Source: CAYMGQ01 sp964390055 (GTDB lineage: Bacteria > Bacillota > Clostridia > Peptostreptococcales > Natronincolaceae). From it: a DNA stretch of 64,000 bases. Position numbers and translations under genes: made by a program. The notes under the pieces are model-generated. The model saw nothing but the letters and a program-made list of their open reading frames with translations, ran no database searches and was not told where the DNA came from. Positions 17,172-25,775 of this stretch are shown here, piece after piece. Position 1 is the stretch's first letter, and every line of letters begins with the position of its first letter. The DNA lies in contig CAYMGQ010000001.1 of NCBI GenBank assembly GCA_964390055.1, forward strand, positions 139,573-203,572. The letters run 5' to 3'.

Positions 17172-18913
17172 AAGGTATAAGAAAATATCTTTTTCCACTT
17201 ATTATTTTATTTTTCCTTATGGCAGGATATCCATCCCAGGCCTTATCTTTAAAGGATGATGGCCATATTGATTTGTATGAAATATTCTCTAAGGAAAGGG
17301 ATGCAATAAAAACCCAGGTGGGAAGCCGTTTTTATAAATGGTCAATCCACCTTCCCAACGATGCAATTATATATAAAACTGACCGAGTCAACCATTTCAG
17401 TATGTATAGTGAAAATTACAAGACAAACATCAGCCTAGATGTTGTTGCTAATAAAGATGCCTATAGTCTAGAAGATATTTTATATGAAATTCAGGCTAAG
17501 GATTCAGCTAGCCCCCCTAATTGGCAAAGGCTAGAAAAGGAATACACCTCCACCATTAATAGGGATCACAGGGGCTACAGGTATATACAGATTATAAAAG
17601 TAGACCCCTTTTATGATTACTTCCTTGTAGATAAGGCAGCTGAAGAGTATAACTCCTATATAGAGAATAGGATTTACATAGCAAACAATTTTATTTATAA
17701 TTTACAGGTCAATATGGAGGGGAAATACTTTCGGGAAAACCCCGAAATGTTTGAAAAATTAATTTCTTCCTTTGTAACAAGCTATGATGAGACCAAGCCC
17801 TATATTAAGGAATTATCTGACTCTATTAGTGAGGCCCGGGTCTATAAAAATACAAGTTACGGTTGGAAAATTACCCTTAATCCCTACTGGAAAAAGGAAG
17901 GAATGCCAAATGCCAGGAATCAGTATTTCAAACCTGTTTATACTTACGATGAAATTAATGATCTAGCTGATGACCAAAGAAAAAAAGGGGGAATTTCAGT
18001 AAATTTAATAAGTTCCCTTTCAGCAGCTGAAAGCCTAGAAAGTTGGTTTAAAAATGAGTTGCAATTACTAGAGAGAAACTACAATCCGGGAATTTATAAA
18101 GTTATAGCTATCAATGAAATAAATCTTGGCCAGCTAGCAGCCTACAGGCTTAAAGTAAAATTCAGGGATAAGCCCCATGAGTCTTATATTGTAGATACAA
18201 TCTATACCGTGGGTAATGGTTACAAGTACAAAATAGAGGCAAATTTACCCTATGAGGATTATACAAATACAGAAAGCTACCAGGCCTATGATAATATGTT
18301 AAAATCCTTTAGGTTGACTAGGGACCATAGCAGCTACCTGGGGGAGATATTAGATGCCTCCAAATTAATTAATGAGCAAGATAAAAGGAAGTTGGCCATA
18401 AGGGACCAGGACTTTGAGATCCTATTATCCAAGAACTGGCTAATAGATCAGGAATCAACGGGAGACCTAGCTGCCTATCAAAGCTCCAATAACTTGACCC
18501 TATTTGTGGCCACTAATCTTGATAGCCGGGCCTTTGAAGATATCATACAAGATTATCTTAGCCCTATCTTTGCCCAGGATGAAGTCAGGCTAGGACTAGC
18601 CCAAATTATGGTCGAATCTGCCAATACCAAGGGTATTAACCTTTGTAGGATATCAGTAGTATACGATCTGGATAGGGTGGATAAGTTCTCTAAAGACAAG
18701 GAGGACCTAGTCTATAGCTATAACTCCCTCCTAAACCAGCATATACAGATTATCCAAAAAGACAATGTCCTATATAATCAAAGAATATCCATCCCCCTTA
18801 CTAATACCAATAGCTATACCATGGAGGAAATTAATCAGGTGTGGGAGGAAAGCAAAGTTTATGGGATCCGGATTGGCAGCCCCAAAATAAACTGGCTAAA
18901 TAGGGTGAGGTAA
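17168..18913 (+). CDS. Secreted protein of unknown function with three diverged repeats
   Basis: I do not recognise the family. A signal peptide (about 1-25, hydrophobic LFPLIILFFLMAGYPSQA) precedes 550 exported residues. Three units of about 150-170 residues seem to share one layout: an opening strand YKWSIHLPND / YGWKITLNPYW / DFEILLSKNW, an ISLDVV / ISVNLIS / LTLFVAT strand, then a long helix; units one and two also close with a YNLQVNM / YKIEANL strand and a final helix. The pattern recalls PsbP/DUF1795-like folds, which is only a guess. No cysteines are conserved between units. It shares a 4-base overlap with the HtrA-like protease upstream. Confidence 0.8.
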   Translation: MKGIRKYLFPLIILFFLMAGYPSQALSLKDDGHIDLYEIFSKERDAIKTQVGSRFYKWSIHLPNDAIIYKTDRVNHFSMYSENYKTNISLDVVANKDAYSLEDILYEIQAKDSASPPNWQRLEKEYTSTINRDHRGYRYIQIIKVDPFYDYFLVDKAAEEYNSYIENRIYIANNFIYNLQVNMEGKYFRENPEMFEKLISSFVTSYDETKPYIKELSDSISEARVYKNTSYGWKITLNPYWKKEGMPNARNQYFKPVYTYDEINDLADDQRKKGGISVNLISSLSAAESLESWFKNELQLLERNYNPGIYKVIAINEINLGQLAAYRLKVKFRDKPHESYIVDTIYTVGNGYKYKIEANLPYEDYTNTESYQAYDNMLKSFRLTRDHSSYLGEILDASKLINEQDKRKLAIRDQDFEILLSKNWLIDQESTGDLAAYQSSNNLTLFVATNLDSRAFEDIIQDYLSPIFAQDEVRLGLAQIMVESANTKGINLCRISVVYDLDRVDKFSKDKEDLVYSYNSLLNQHIQIIQKDNVLYNQRISIPLTNTNSYTMEEINQVWEESKVYGIRIGSPKINWLNRVR

Positions 18914-18924
18914 TTGCAAGTGAA

Positions 18925-18953
18925 TTGACAAAGATATGTCAATGCGATATACT
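18925..18953 (+). promoter_or_regulatory. Promoter of the molybdate/tungstate transport operon
   Basis: TTGACA (18925-18930), 17-base spacer, TATACT (18948-18953), close to consensus and about 25 bases before the riboswitch. Confidence 0.75.
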
Positions 18954-18977
18954 TTAGCTTGAAGGAAAAAAACTTCA

Positions 18978-19094
18978 TATCTCCGAGTTACATTACCTAA
19001 AGCATGATAAGAAAATATGCCATGGTATGATAACCGATAGGGCCTTGTGGGAAACAACAGTGCCTCCCAATATGGAAAGGAGTAAAGTAACATA
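18978..19094 (+). ncRNA. Moco/Tuco riboswitch upstream of modABC
   Basis: The leader carries CTCCGAG (18981-18987) at the 5' side and GTGCCTCCCAATATGG followed by AAAGG (19060-19080) at the 3' side. These match the conserved elements of the molybdenum-cofactor RNA motif; the E. coli moaA leader has CGCCTCCCGTATCTGG then AAAGG. GTTAC (18987-18991) pairs with GTAAC (19087-19091) as P1, and GGGCC/TTGT pairs with ACAA/GCC inside. The stretch between CCTA and TAGGG is short and seems to lack one hairpin of the E. coli RNA, as described for the Tuco (tungsten cofactor) form. An intrinsic terminator follows at once. Confidence 0.8.
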
Positions 19095-19119
19095 GAATTA
19101 ATAGCTAGTTTTGCAAATT

Positions 19120-19141
19120 ACGCCTTTCGGGGCGTTTTTTA
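19120..19141 (+). terminator. Riboswitch terminator before modA
   Basis: ACGCC (19120-19124) pairs with GGCGT (19131-19135), followed by a T run. It lies between the Moco/Tuco RNA and modA, suggesting control by premature termination. The remaining 120 bases before modA are AT-rich without further signals. Confidence 0.8.
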
Positions 19142-19263
19142 TTTTGTCTTAATGGTCACTTAATTTATCCTACTTTATTGGTAAACAATATAAAAATTTG
19201 CATATTTAGATGCTCCTTTTATGTTGCTTTCCTTCAATATGAAGAAAGAGAGGAGAACAAATA

Positions 19264-20052
19264 GTGTTTAAAAAAATTATTCTAGTTTTACTAATCTTAT
19301 CTATGACATTGACAGCTTGTAATATGGGAGCCAGTAATACTGCTGGCAACCAATCAGAGGAGGATATTATATTATCCGTTTTTGCAGGGGTAGGCTTAAT
19401 TGATGTTCTTAATGAAATAAAGGGAGCCTATGAGGAGGAAAATCCTGGCGTAGAGATCCAATACAATTTTGCTAGCGCTGGGACATTGCAAAAACAAATA
19501 GAAGGCGGGGCTGAAGTTGATTATTTTATATCCCCCGGTGTCCCTCAAATGGATGCCTTAGAGGAGAAAGGCCTTATACAGGACAGGCAAAATTTTCTCC
19601 AAAATAAATTAGTTCTTGTGGGTACAAAAGAAATGGAAGGCAAGATTGATAAAATGGAGGATTTGTTGTCTGAGCAAGTCCAATACATATCAATAGGAAC
19701 CCCGGAGACAGTACCTGTGGGAAAATATGCAAAGGAAGCCTTAATTTATCATGACCTATGGGATAAATTGCAGGAAAAAATAGTACTTACCAAGGATGTA
19801 AGGCAGGCACTAACCTATGTAGATACAGGCAATGCGGATGTGGGTATTGTATACTATAGTGATGTGTTTGCCCTAGAAAATGCTATCTCTTTATTTATCG
19901 TGCCCGAAGAATCCCATACTGCTATCACTTATCCTGCAGCCATTGTTAAAAGTAGTCCATTAAAGGATGAAATTACTGATTTTAATAACTTTCTTACTTC
20001 TAGCCAAGCTGGTGAAATATTTGAAAGACATGGTTTTCTTCTAAACTTTTAA
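19264..20052 (+). CDS. modA: Molybdate/tungstate ABC transporter, substrate-binding lipoprotein
   Basis: Captures the oxyanion outside the cell. The signal peptide ends in a lipobox, LTAC, with Cys19 the lipidation site. The mature part follows the ModA pattern: LSVFAGVGLIDVLNEIKGAYE, then FASAGTLQKQIEGGAEVDYFIS near residue 75 and a C-terminal segment ending SQAGEIFERHGF. The start is GTG 19264 behind GGAG. First gene of modABC, preceded by the riboswitch; if the switch is of the Tuco type the physiological ligand may be tungstate. Confidence 0.92.
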   Translation: MFKKIILVLLILSMTLTACNMGASNTAGNQSEEDIILSVFAGVGLIDVLNEIKGAYEEENPGVEIQYNFASAGTLQKQIEGGAEVDYFISPGVPQMDALEEKGLIQDRQNFLQNKLVLVGTKEMEGKIDKMEDLLSEQVQYISIGTPETVPVGKYAKEALIYHDLWDKLQEKIVLTKDVRQALTYVDTGNADVGIVYYSDVFALENAISLFIVPEESHTAITYPAAIVKSSPLKDEITDFNNFLTSSQAGEIFERHGFLLNF

Positions 20053-20064
20053 AGGAGTGTCCCA

Positions 20065-20748
20065 ATGTTCAAACCAGTATTATTGTCTCTAAAAGTGGCA
20101 TCAATTTCAACAGTATTTTCTTTGCTTTTGGGCATCCCCTTAGGTTATGTGCTAGCACATGGGGAATTTAGGGGAAAAACTTTGCTAGAAACACTGGTCA
20201 CCCTACCCCTAGTCCTTCCACCTACTGTAATAGGTTATGGATTATTACTTTTATTTAGCAGGAATTCATTCCTAGGAATAGGCCTAGAAAAATTTTTCGG
20301 CATAAAGATAATCTTTACAATTACAGGTTCCATTATTGCGGCCACTGTAGTAGCCCTTCCTTTGATGGTGCAGAGCATAAAATCTACCTTTGGAAATCTA
20401 GACCCAATATATGAAATGTCTGCTGCTACTCTAGGCTCAAATAAAATAAAAGTCTTTTTTACTATTATTGTACCCCTATCATGGACAGGTATTATTAGTG
20501 GCTTAGTAATGGCCTTTGCAAGGTCTCTGGGGGAATTTGGTGCCACCTTAATGATTTCAGGTAATATCCCTGGTAAAACCCAAACAATTCCCATTGCAAT
20601 TTACTCTGCCGTGGAAATGGGGGACAGGGTTTTGGCTAATAAACTGGTGACAATTATGACCCTATTTAGTTTTTTTGTAATATTTTTACTAAACTACTGG
20701 TTAAAGAGAAAACACTATATCAAGGCAATGAGGGAGGAAAAATGTTAA
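20065..20748 (+). CDS. modB: Molybdate/tungstate ABC transporter permease
   Basis: A 227-aa inner-membrane protein with about five to six helices. The coupling-helix EAA motif is EMSAATLGSNKIKVFFTIIVPLSWTGI, and the family segment RSLGEFGATLMISGNIPGKTQTIP is typical of ModB. It starts 12 bases after modA and overlaps modC by 7 bases. Confidence 0.95.
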   Translation: MFKPVLLSLKVASISTVFSLLLGIPLGYVLAHGEFRGKTLLETLVTLPLVLPPTVIGYGLLLLFSRNSFLGIGLEKFFGIKIIFTITGSIIAATVVALPLMVQSIKSTFGNLDPIYEMSAATLGSNKIKVFFTIIVPLSWTGIISGLVMAFARSLGEFGATLMISGNIPGKTQTIPIAIYSAVEMGDRVLANKLVTIMTLFSFFVIFLLNYWLKRKHYIKAMREEKC

Positions 20749-21485
20749 ATATCGACATTGAGAAAACTTATAAGGATTTCAAGTTAAATGTTAATTTTAC
20801 TGCCCCTGAGGGGATAAATGTAATCCTAGGACCCTCAGGTTCTGGCAAAACAACAATATTAAATTGTATTGCCGGAGTAGTAAAGCCGGATGTAGGTCAG
20901 ATTTCCATGGGGAAAGAAATCTATTTTTCCTCTATGCAGAATCTTTCTCTACCAATACATAAGAGGAGAATAGCTTATGTTTTTCAATCCTATGCCCTAT
21001 TCCCCCATATGAATGTCTATAAAAATATTCAATATGGCCTTAAAAACTATCAAAGGCATAAGGACTATAGAGAGATTAATAATTTTGCCCAAATCTTTAA
21101 AATTGAAGGCCTGCTTAAGAAATACCCCTATGAATTGTCCGGCGGGGAAAAGCAAAGGGTGGCCCTAGCCAGAGCTTTAATTACTAAACCTAAAATTCTT
21201 CTCTTGGATGAACCCTTTGCAGCATTAGACCAGTTAACGAAAAGGATTCTTTACAATGAATTTTTGGATATAATAGAAAATTGGAAGATTCCCATCTTAA
21301 TGATTACCCATGATGAGTGGGAAGCACAATATTTGGGTAATAGAATTATAAGGATTTCCAATGGAGCTTTAATCAACAATAGTTTAGTCTCTGAAGATAA
21401 AAATTATCTTCATGAAGATATTCTTAATGAGATGAAATTTCCAGGAAATTTTGAAAACATTTTACTAAATAAAGGAGGAATATAA
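20742..21485 (+). CDS. modC: Molybdate/tungstate ABC transporter ATP-binding protein
   Basis: ATPase of the importer. Walker A GPSGSGKTT (30-38), Q-loop VFQSYALFPH, signature LSGGEKQRVALARAL, Walker B ILLLDEPF and the H-loop MITHDEWEA are all intact. With 247 aa it is shorter than E. coli ModC and lacks the full C-terminal molybdate-binding (MOP) domain, so it probably does not sense its substrate directly. Confidence 0.94.
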   Translation: MLNIDIEKTYKDFKLNVNFTAPEGINVILGPSGSGKTTILNCIAGVVKPDVGQISMGKEIYFSSMQNLSLPIHKRRIAYVFQSYALFPHMNVYKNIQYGLKNYQRHKDYREINNFAQIFKIEGLLKKYPYELSGGEKQRVALARALITKPKILLLDEPFAALDQLTKRILYNEFLDIIENWKIPILMITHDEWEAQYLGNRIIRISNGALINNSLVSEDKNYLHEDILNEMKFPGNFENILLNKGGI

Positions 21486-21488
21486 AAC

Positions 21489-22049
21489 ATGTCAGTGAAA
21501 AATGTAATGACTGCTGACTTCTTGCGTTCAGCTTATTCTGGAGAAAGTATGGCACAAATGCGTTATCTCATATGGGCAAATGTAGCCGATAAAGAAGGCA
21601 TGCCTAATATAGGCAGGCTATTTAGGGCTATTGGCTATGCCGAATATGTCCATGCCAACAATCATTTTAGGGAATTAAAGGATGAGAAGGGTGACTTCAC
21701 AGTACCAGCAGGAGCTGTCTTTGGCATAGGAGATACAGTGGAAAATCTCCAGGGAGGCATCGATGGTGAGCTCCACGAAATTGAGCAAATGTACCCGGTA
21801 TATTTAGAGGCTGCCCGTTTCCAAGATGAGAAGGGTGCTGCTAGATCCTTCCATTTTGCCCTAGAGGCTGAAAAAGTTCATGTTGACCTATTTAGAAAAG
21901 CCCAGGATATTGCCAGAGAAGGTAAGGATATGGATATAGATTCTATCCATGTTTGCAATATATGTGGCCATACTATAATAGACACATTGCCTGATAAATG
22001 CCCCATTTGTGGAGCTAAGAGCCAAGCCTATGAAAGTTTTGTAGAATAA
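21489..22049 (+). CDS. Rubrerythrin-type peroxidase
   Basis: Di-iron protein that reduces hydrogen peroxide in anaerobes (186 aa). The ferritin-like four-helix domain has the iron-binding glutamates in SAYSGESMAQMRY and ALEAEKVHVDLF, and a C-terminal rubredoxin-like knuckle binds one iron through Cys156, Cys159, Cys171 and Cys174 (CNICG, CPICG). It begins 3 bases after modC behind AAAGGAGG, so it is the last gene of the mod operon and ends at a strong terminator. A direct link to metal oxyanion uptake is not obvious. Confidence 0.92.
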   Translation: MSVKNVMTADFLRSAYSGESMAQMRYLIWANVADKEGMPNIGRLFRAIGYAEYVHANNHFRELKDEKGDFTVPAGAVFGIGDTVENLQGGIDGELHEIEQMYPVYLEAARFQDEKGAARSFHFALEAEKVHVDLFRKAQDIAREGKDMDIDSIHVCNICGHTIIDTLPDKCPICGAKSQAYESFVE

Positions 22050-22063
22050 GAGACAATAAACAG

Positions 22064-22093
22064 AAGGCCCTTTGAAATTAAAGGGCCTTTTTT
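22064..22093 (+). terminator. Terminator of the modABC-rubrerythrin operon
   Basis: Perfect 10-bp stem AAGGCCCTTT / AAAGGGCCTT around GAAATT, followed by TTTTTT. Confidence 0.92.
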
Positions 22094-22126
22094 ATATGAA
22101 ATTTATTTTTCTAACCTATCCTTTGA

Positions 22127-23107
22127 CTAGGCTAGCCTATAGTAAATTAAACCTCCTTCAATATCATAATCAACCTCACCCAAGGCCCCTAATCTTTCTA
22201 GGTGGGCATGGGCCTCCCCTGCAGCAAACCATTTTTGAGAACTTGGAAAGTCTCCCCAATTTTTACTTCTTATATCCCATTGTAGGTTTTTTGCCACGGT
22301 CCTTACACTAGATTTTCCAAGCCTTCTTAAAATTTCCCTAGTTTCCTCTAGCCTTTTTTCATGGTGGTTTTTTATTTCCCCTATCCTTGTCCTATAATCA
22401 TCAATTAATTCCCTATGGGAAGAAAACAAATAATCAATATCCATATTATAGACCTTGTCCAAACTCTTATAATATTCCCCCAACATATCCCCATATTCAA
22501 AGCCCCAAAAGGTAATATTTGGGGTAATCCTTCCTAAAATATGGTCACCACAGAAAAAGATTTTGTGTTTTCTCTCATATAAGCCTAATAGTCCTGGGGT
22601 ATGCCCCTTTAAGTCTATGGCCTCAAAGGTATAGGGGCCGATTTTTAACTCCTCCCCAGCTTCTAGTCTTGTATAATTCAATTTTTCCACCGGCCTAAAC
22701 TTATAGCCCGGATGTTCCTCTAGGGTCAAATTATCCTCCCCTAGCCCCTGTAATATTGCCCTATCAACAATTTCCTTCCACAGCTTGCTTTCCTTATGGA
22801 TGCTATCATTAATCAATTTTCCTTCAATAGCACTTACATATACCCTAACTCCCTTTTTCTCTAAAAAACTTGCCAAACCCGTGTGGTCTGCATGGGAATG
22901 GGTCAAAAATAGTATTGTCTTATTCAAATCTATTTCCAACTCATCCAAGGCTTTAAGGATTAATTCTTGATTTTCCCTAGTGTTAAATCCAGTATCAACT
23001 ATTAGATTAGTCCCCTCACCTTTGATAATAAAAGAATTTAGGGACTTTAAGGGGTTGCCCCTTAAAGGTATTTCGATTAAATAAATATTGTCATATACTT
23101 TCCTCAT
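22127..23107 (-). CDS. MBL-fold metallo-hydrolase
   Basis: Metallo-beta-lactamase fold hydrolase (326 aa). The zinc motif FLTHSHADHTGLA is near residue 70, a further His is in LKGHTPGLLGLYE and an Asp in FFCGDHILG, with SSHRELI later. The C-terminal third (about 245-326) is helical with a winged-helix-like LGALGEVDYDIEGGLIYY ending, as in several hydrolases of this clan. No co-transcribed genes; substrate not identifiable. Confidence 0.88.
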   Translation of the reverse strand: MRKVYDNIYLIEIPLRGNPLKSLNSFIIKGEGTNLIVDTGFNTRENQELILKALDELEIDLNKTILFLTHSHADHTGLASFLEKKGVRVYVSAIEGKLINDSIHKESKLWKEIVDRAILQGLGEDNLTLEEHPGYKFRPVEKLNYTRLEAGEELKIGPYTFEAIDLKGHTPGLLGLYERKHKIFFCGDHILGRITPNITFWGFEYGDMLGEYYKSLDKVYNMDIDYLFSSHRELIDDYRTRIGEIKNHHEKRLEETREILRRLGKSSVRTVAKNLQWDIRSKNWGDFPSSQKWFAAGEAHAHLERLGALGEVDYDIEGGLIYYRLA

Positions 23108-23233
23108 GGATACCTTCCTTTGCCTATAGTATTTTGAAAAAATAATAGCTATCTTCTGTCTACAATTATTATATATACCCCTTATCAGGATTTAAAAAGC
23201 CTATTTTCCTATTTTTAATGATTCGCAAGGACT

Positions 23234-23265
23234 AAAAAATCTCCCCCTGATTTAAAATGGGGGAA
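23234..23265 (-). terminator. Terminator after the ketopantoate reductase gene
   Basis: On the minus strand TTTCCCCC pairs with GGGGGAGA around an A/T-rich loop, followed by TTTTTT. Confidence 0.75.
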
Positions 23266-23279
23266 ATTTTTATATTATA

Positions 23280-24200
23280 TTAAGAATTCATCTCTTCCAG
23301 GGTCCGTATCATATTAAACAAGGTCCTATTTACCGGGGTAGCTATTCCGTATTTATCCCCTAATTGACACACGACCCCCGCAAACATTTCTACCTCAGTT
23401 TTTCTTCCAGCCTCAATATCCTGTAGCATGGAGGTTTTCCCCTCTGGGGCAAAATTTCCTAATAAATCTGTAAAGGCTTTTATATCCTCATCTACTAGGT
23501 TTGCCCCTACTTGCTGGGATAAGGCAATGACCTCCTTCATGGCCGATTCCATCAAGTCCCTTATCTCCTTTATCTCTTGGAAAACCCTATAGGGGGCCCT
23601 TAATACAGCTGAACTCTGATTGATACCCACATTGGCCATAAACTTCCACCACAGGGCTCTTAGTATATCCTCAGGTATTTCATAGGGGATACCCGCCCTA
23701 TCAAAAAGATTTTTTACAGCCAATACATTAGGAGAATATGTTTTATTAACCCTTTCACCAAAATGGATTTCCCCTATCGAGCTGCATTTTATTTCCTCCT
23801 CTGTCCTGACAGCATCTATACCCACACAGATACCATACAAGATATTATCCATCCCATATTCCTTGGCCAGTATTTCCTCACTGGAGATACCATTTAGTAG
23901 GGAAAGTATTATAGTATCTGGCCCAACATGATTCCTAATATCCTTTATTGTCTGATCTAGATGGTGGAATTTAACTGAAACTATTAGCAGGTCCGCCGGC
24001 TCCGTTTTTTCCTCTGGGTCAATACAATTAAAATGGTAGTGGTTACCATTAATCTTTAGCCCTTCCTCCCCATACCTCCTAGCCCTTTCTTTATTTGCGA
24101 TTACCCTTAGCATTTCTCCATCCATTTCATGGATTTTGCTGGCATAAATAGCCCCAATAGCCCCTAATCCAATAATAGATAGCTTTTTTATTTCTCTCAT
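23280..24200 (-). CDS. panE: 2-dehydropantoate 2-reductase (ketopantoate reductase family)
   Basis: NADPH-dependent reductase of the ApbA/PanE family (306 aa). The N-terminal fold is SIIGLGAIGAIYASKI. The conserved lysine is in LIVSVKFHHLDQTI and the second in LWWKFMANVGINQ, with the substrate-binding region ending EMFAGVVCQLGDKYGIATPVN. In pantothenate synthesis it makes pantoate; several paralogues act on other 2-oxoacids, and no panB or panC is near, so the physiological substrate is uncertain. Confidence 0.85.
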   Translation of the reverse strand: MREIKKLSIIGLGAIGAIYASKIHEMDGEMLRVIANKERARRYGEEGLKINGNHYHFNCIDPEEKTEPADLLIVSVKFHHLDQTIKDIRNHVGPDTIILSLLNGISSEEILAKEYGMDNILYGICVGIDAVRTEEEIKCSSIGEIHFGERVNKTYSPNVLAVKNLFDRAGIPYEIPEDILRALWWKFMANVGINQSSAVLRAPYRVFQEIKEIRDLMESAMKEVIALSQQVGANLVDEDIKAFTDLLGNFAPEGKTSMLQDIEAGRKTEVEMFAGVVCQLGDKYGIATPVNRTLFNMIRTLEEMNS

Positions 24201-24341
24201 TAGATATGAACCCTCCTGTCATCAATTTTCTTCCTATTTTATTAATTCCACATTATTTATAATTAACCTGCCTTTAATTGACTTTACAGGTTCTTTTCTA
24301 TTAAAGACCATGGCATACATAAAGAATTAATAAATAAAAGG

Positions 24342-24371
24342 GGCTAGTAAAGAAATTTTTCTCTACTAGCC
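24342..24371 (-). terminator. Terminator after the CotF-like gene
   Basis: On the minus strand GGCTAGTA pairs with TACTAGCC, extended inside by GAGAAA/TTTCT, followed by CCTTTTATTTATT. Confidence 0.7.
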
Positions 24372-24395
24372 TCCTAGATTATTTTCCTGATAATC

Positions 24396-24872
24396 CTATT
24401 TAGTCTGGTACATACCATGTTGTTGCATATAGTTAAATATGTCCTCCCCATGCTGCTGTTCCTCTTTCTGAATATGGTTTAATAGCTTCCTTGCTTCCGC
24501 ATTAGTAAATTCGAAAATTGTTGTGTCATAGGTGTCAGATATGTATTTTTCTGTCATTAGTAAATCTTGGCATAGGAGAGCATCCTTATCGCTTCCTGTG
24601 CTAGACAAGTCTATGGTCACCTCTTGAGTCTGTTGATTTTGTTGGTTTTGCTGACCCTGCTTTTGCTTGGTATTGGGTATCTTGCCACTAAGGAGTTGAT
24701 TGATAGAATCCAGGTGTTCTTGTTCCTGGGCTGCATGGTTTAAAAATAATTGTTTTAATTGAGGATCTTGGGCCTGTTCAGCATAACTCTGGTATTTGGC
24801 AATACATAACTCCTCATGGCTTTTTTGGTCCTCCAATAGGAGTGTCTCCTTCTGGGTTAGTTGTATATTCAC
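24396..24872 (-). CDS. CotF-like spore coat protein
   Basis: A 158-aa protein with a ferritin-like helical pattern: helix pairs around HEELCIAKYQSYAEQAQDPQLKQLFLNHAAQEQEHLDSI and then, after a Gln/Asn-rich linker (KQGQQNQQNQQTQE), DLLMTEKYISDTYDTTIFEFTN. This is the CotF/spore-coat family layout, and it is evidence that the organism sporulates. The start is GTG 24872, eight bases after AGGAGG; an in-frame GTG nine bases upstream overlaps that site. Confidence 0.85.
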   Translation of the reverse strand: MNIQLTQKETLLLEDQKSHEELCIAKYQSYAEQAQDPQLKQLFLNHAAQEQEHLDSINQLLSGKIPNTKQKQGQQNQQNQQTQEVTIDLSSTGSDKDALLCQDLLMTEKYISDTYDTTIFEFTNAEARKLLNHIQKEEQQHGEDIFNYMQQHGMYQTK

Positions 24873-24948
24873 TTTATACACCTCCTGACCTTAGTTTGTT
24901 TAATAATTTGCTTTTTATTCATCAGGATAGGTGGATAAATTTATATGC

Positions 24949-25623
24949 CTATATATTTGATATCTGCCAATTAATTTTTTCCTCTCCTAGCCTTTCCAAG
25001 TATTGGTTGGTCTTAGAGAAGGGTCTGCTTCCAAAGAAACCCCTATGGGCAGACAGAGGACTGGGGTGGGGTGCCTTAATTATAAAATGTCTCTCCCTAT
25101 TAATAAGTTTCTCCTTGTCCTGGGCATTTCTCCCCCACAAAATAAATACTACTGGTTTTTCCCTATCACTTAATAATTCTATAATTTTATTAGTAAAGAT
25201 CTCCCAGCCCATATTCCTATGGGAATTTGCCTCTCCCTTTCTTACAGTTAAAACCGTATTAAGCATCAAAACTCCCTCTCTTGCCCATTCTACTAAATAT
25301 CCATTGTTAGCTATATCAAGACCTAGGTCCTCCCTAAGTTCCTTGTAAATATTTCTAAGTGAAGGAGGGATTTTTACGCCTGCTTTAACCGAAAAACTTA
25401 GGCCATGGGCCTGACCCGGCCCATGATAGGGATCCTGGCCCACTATCACTGCCTTTGTTTTACTGTAGGCTGTCAGATGTAGTGCATTAAAGATATCATA
25501 TTTATTAGGATAAACTATTTCGTTTTTATATTCCCTTATAAGAAATTGCCGCAATTTTAAATAATAGGGTTTTTTAATCTCTTCCCCAAGTAGAGATTGC
25601 CAATCATTTTTAAAAATCCCCAT
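24949..25623 (-). CDS. ung: Uracil-DNA glycosylase, family 1
   Basis: Removes uracil from DNA. The catalytic GQDPYHG is at residues 62-68 (Asp64), the uracil-specificity segment is [11 protein letters not shown], and the DNA-intercalation loop [19 protein letters not shown] is near residue 185. I place the start at ATG 25623 after GGGGG, giving 224 aa, the usual size; an upstream in-frame TTG would add 18 unlike residues. Confidence 0.95.
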   Translation of the reverse strand: MGIFKNDWQSLLGEEIKKPYYLKLRQFLIREYKNEIVYPNKYDIFNALHLTAYSKTKAVIVGQDPYHGPGQAHGLSFSVKAGVKIPPSLRNIYKELREDLGLDIANNGYLVEWAREGVLMLNTVLTVRKGEANSHRNMGWEIFTNKIIELLSDREKPVVFILWGRNAQDKEKLINRERHFIIKAPHPSPLSAHRGFFGSRPFSKTNQYLERLGEEKINWQISNI

Positions 25624-25775
25624 ACTAATCCCCCATTTCCTTATAGGTCTGTTTAAATTAAAGCTTTCTACCAACAATCCTTATTAGAGCTACTTTTTCC
25701 TGCTATCCTATACATAGCCCTATCTTTATGCTATTATTAACTATGGTATCATAAATCTATCAACGGAGGTATAAT

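Noticed and set aside
24600..24680. Gln/Asn-rich stretch in the CotF-like protein considered as a separate repeat element
   Set aside because: It is a low-complexity linker inside one coding region; codons are mixed (CAA, CAG, AAC, AAT), so it is not a DNA repeat.
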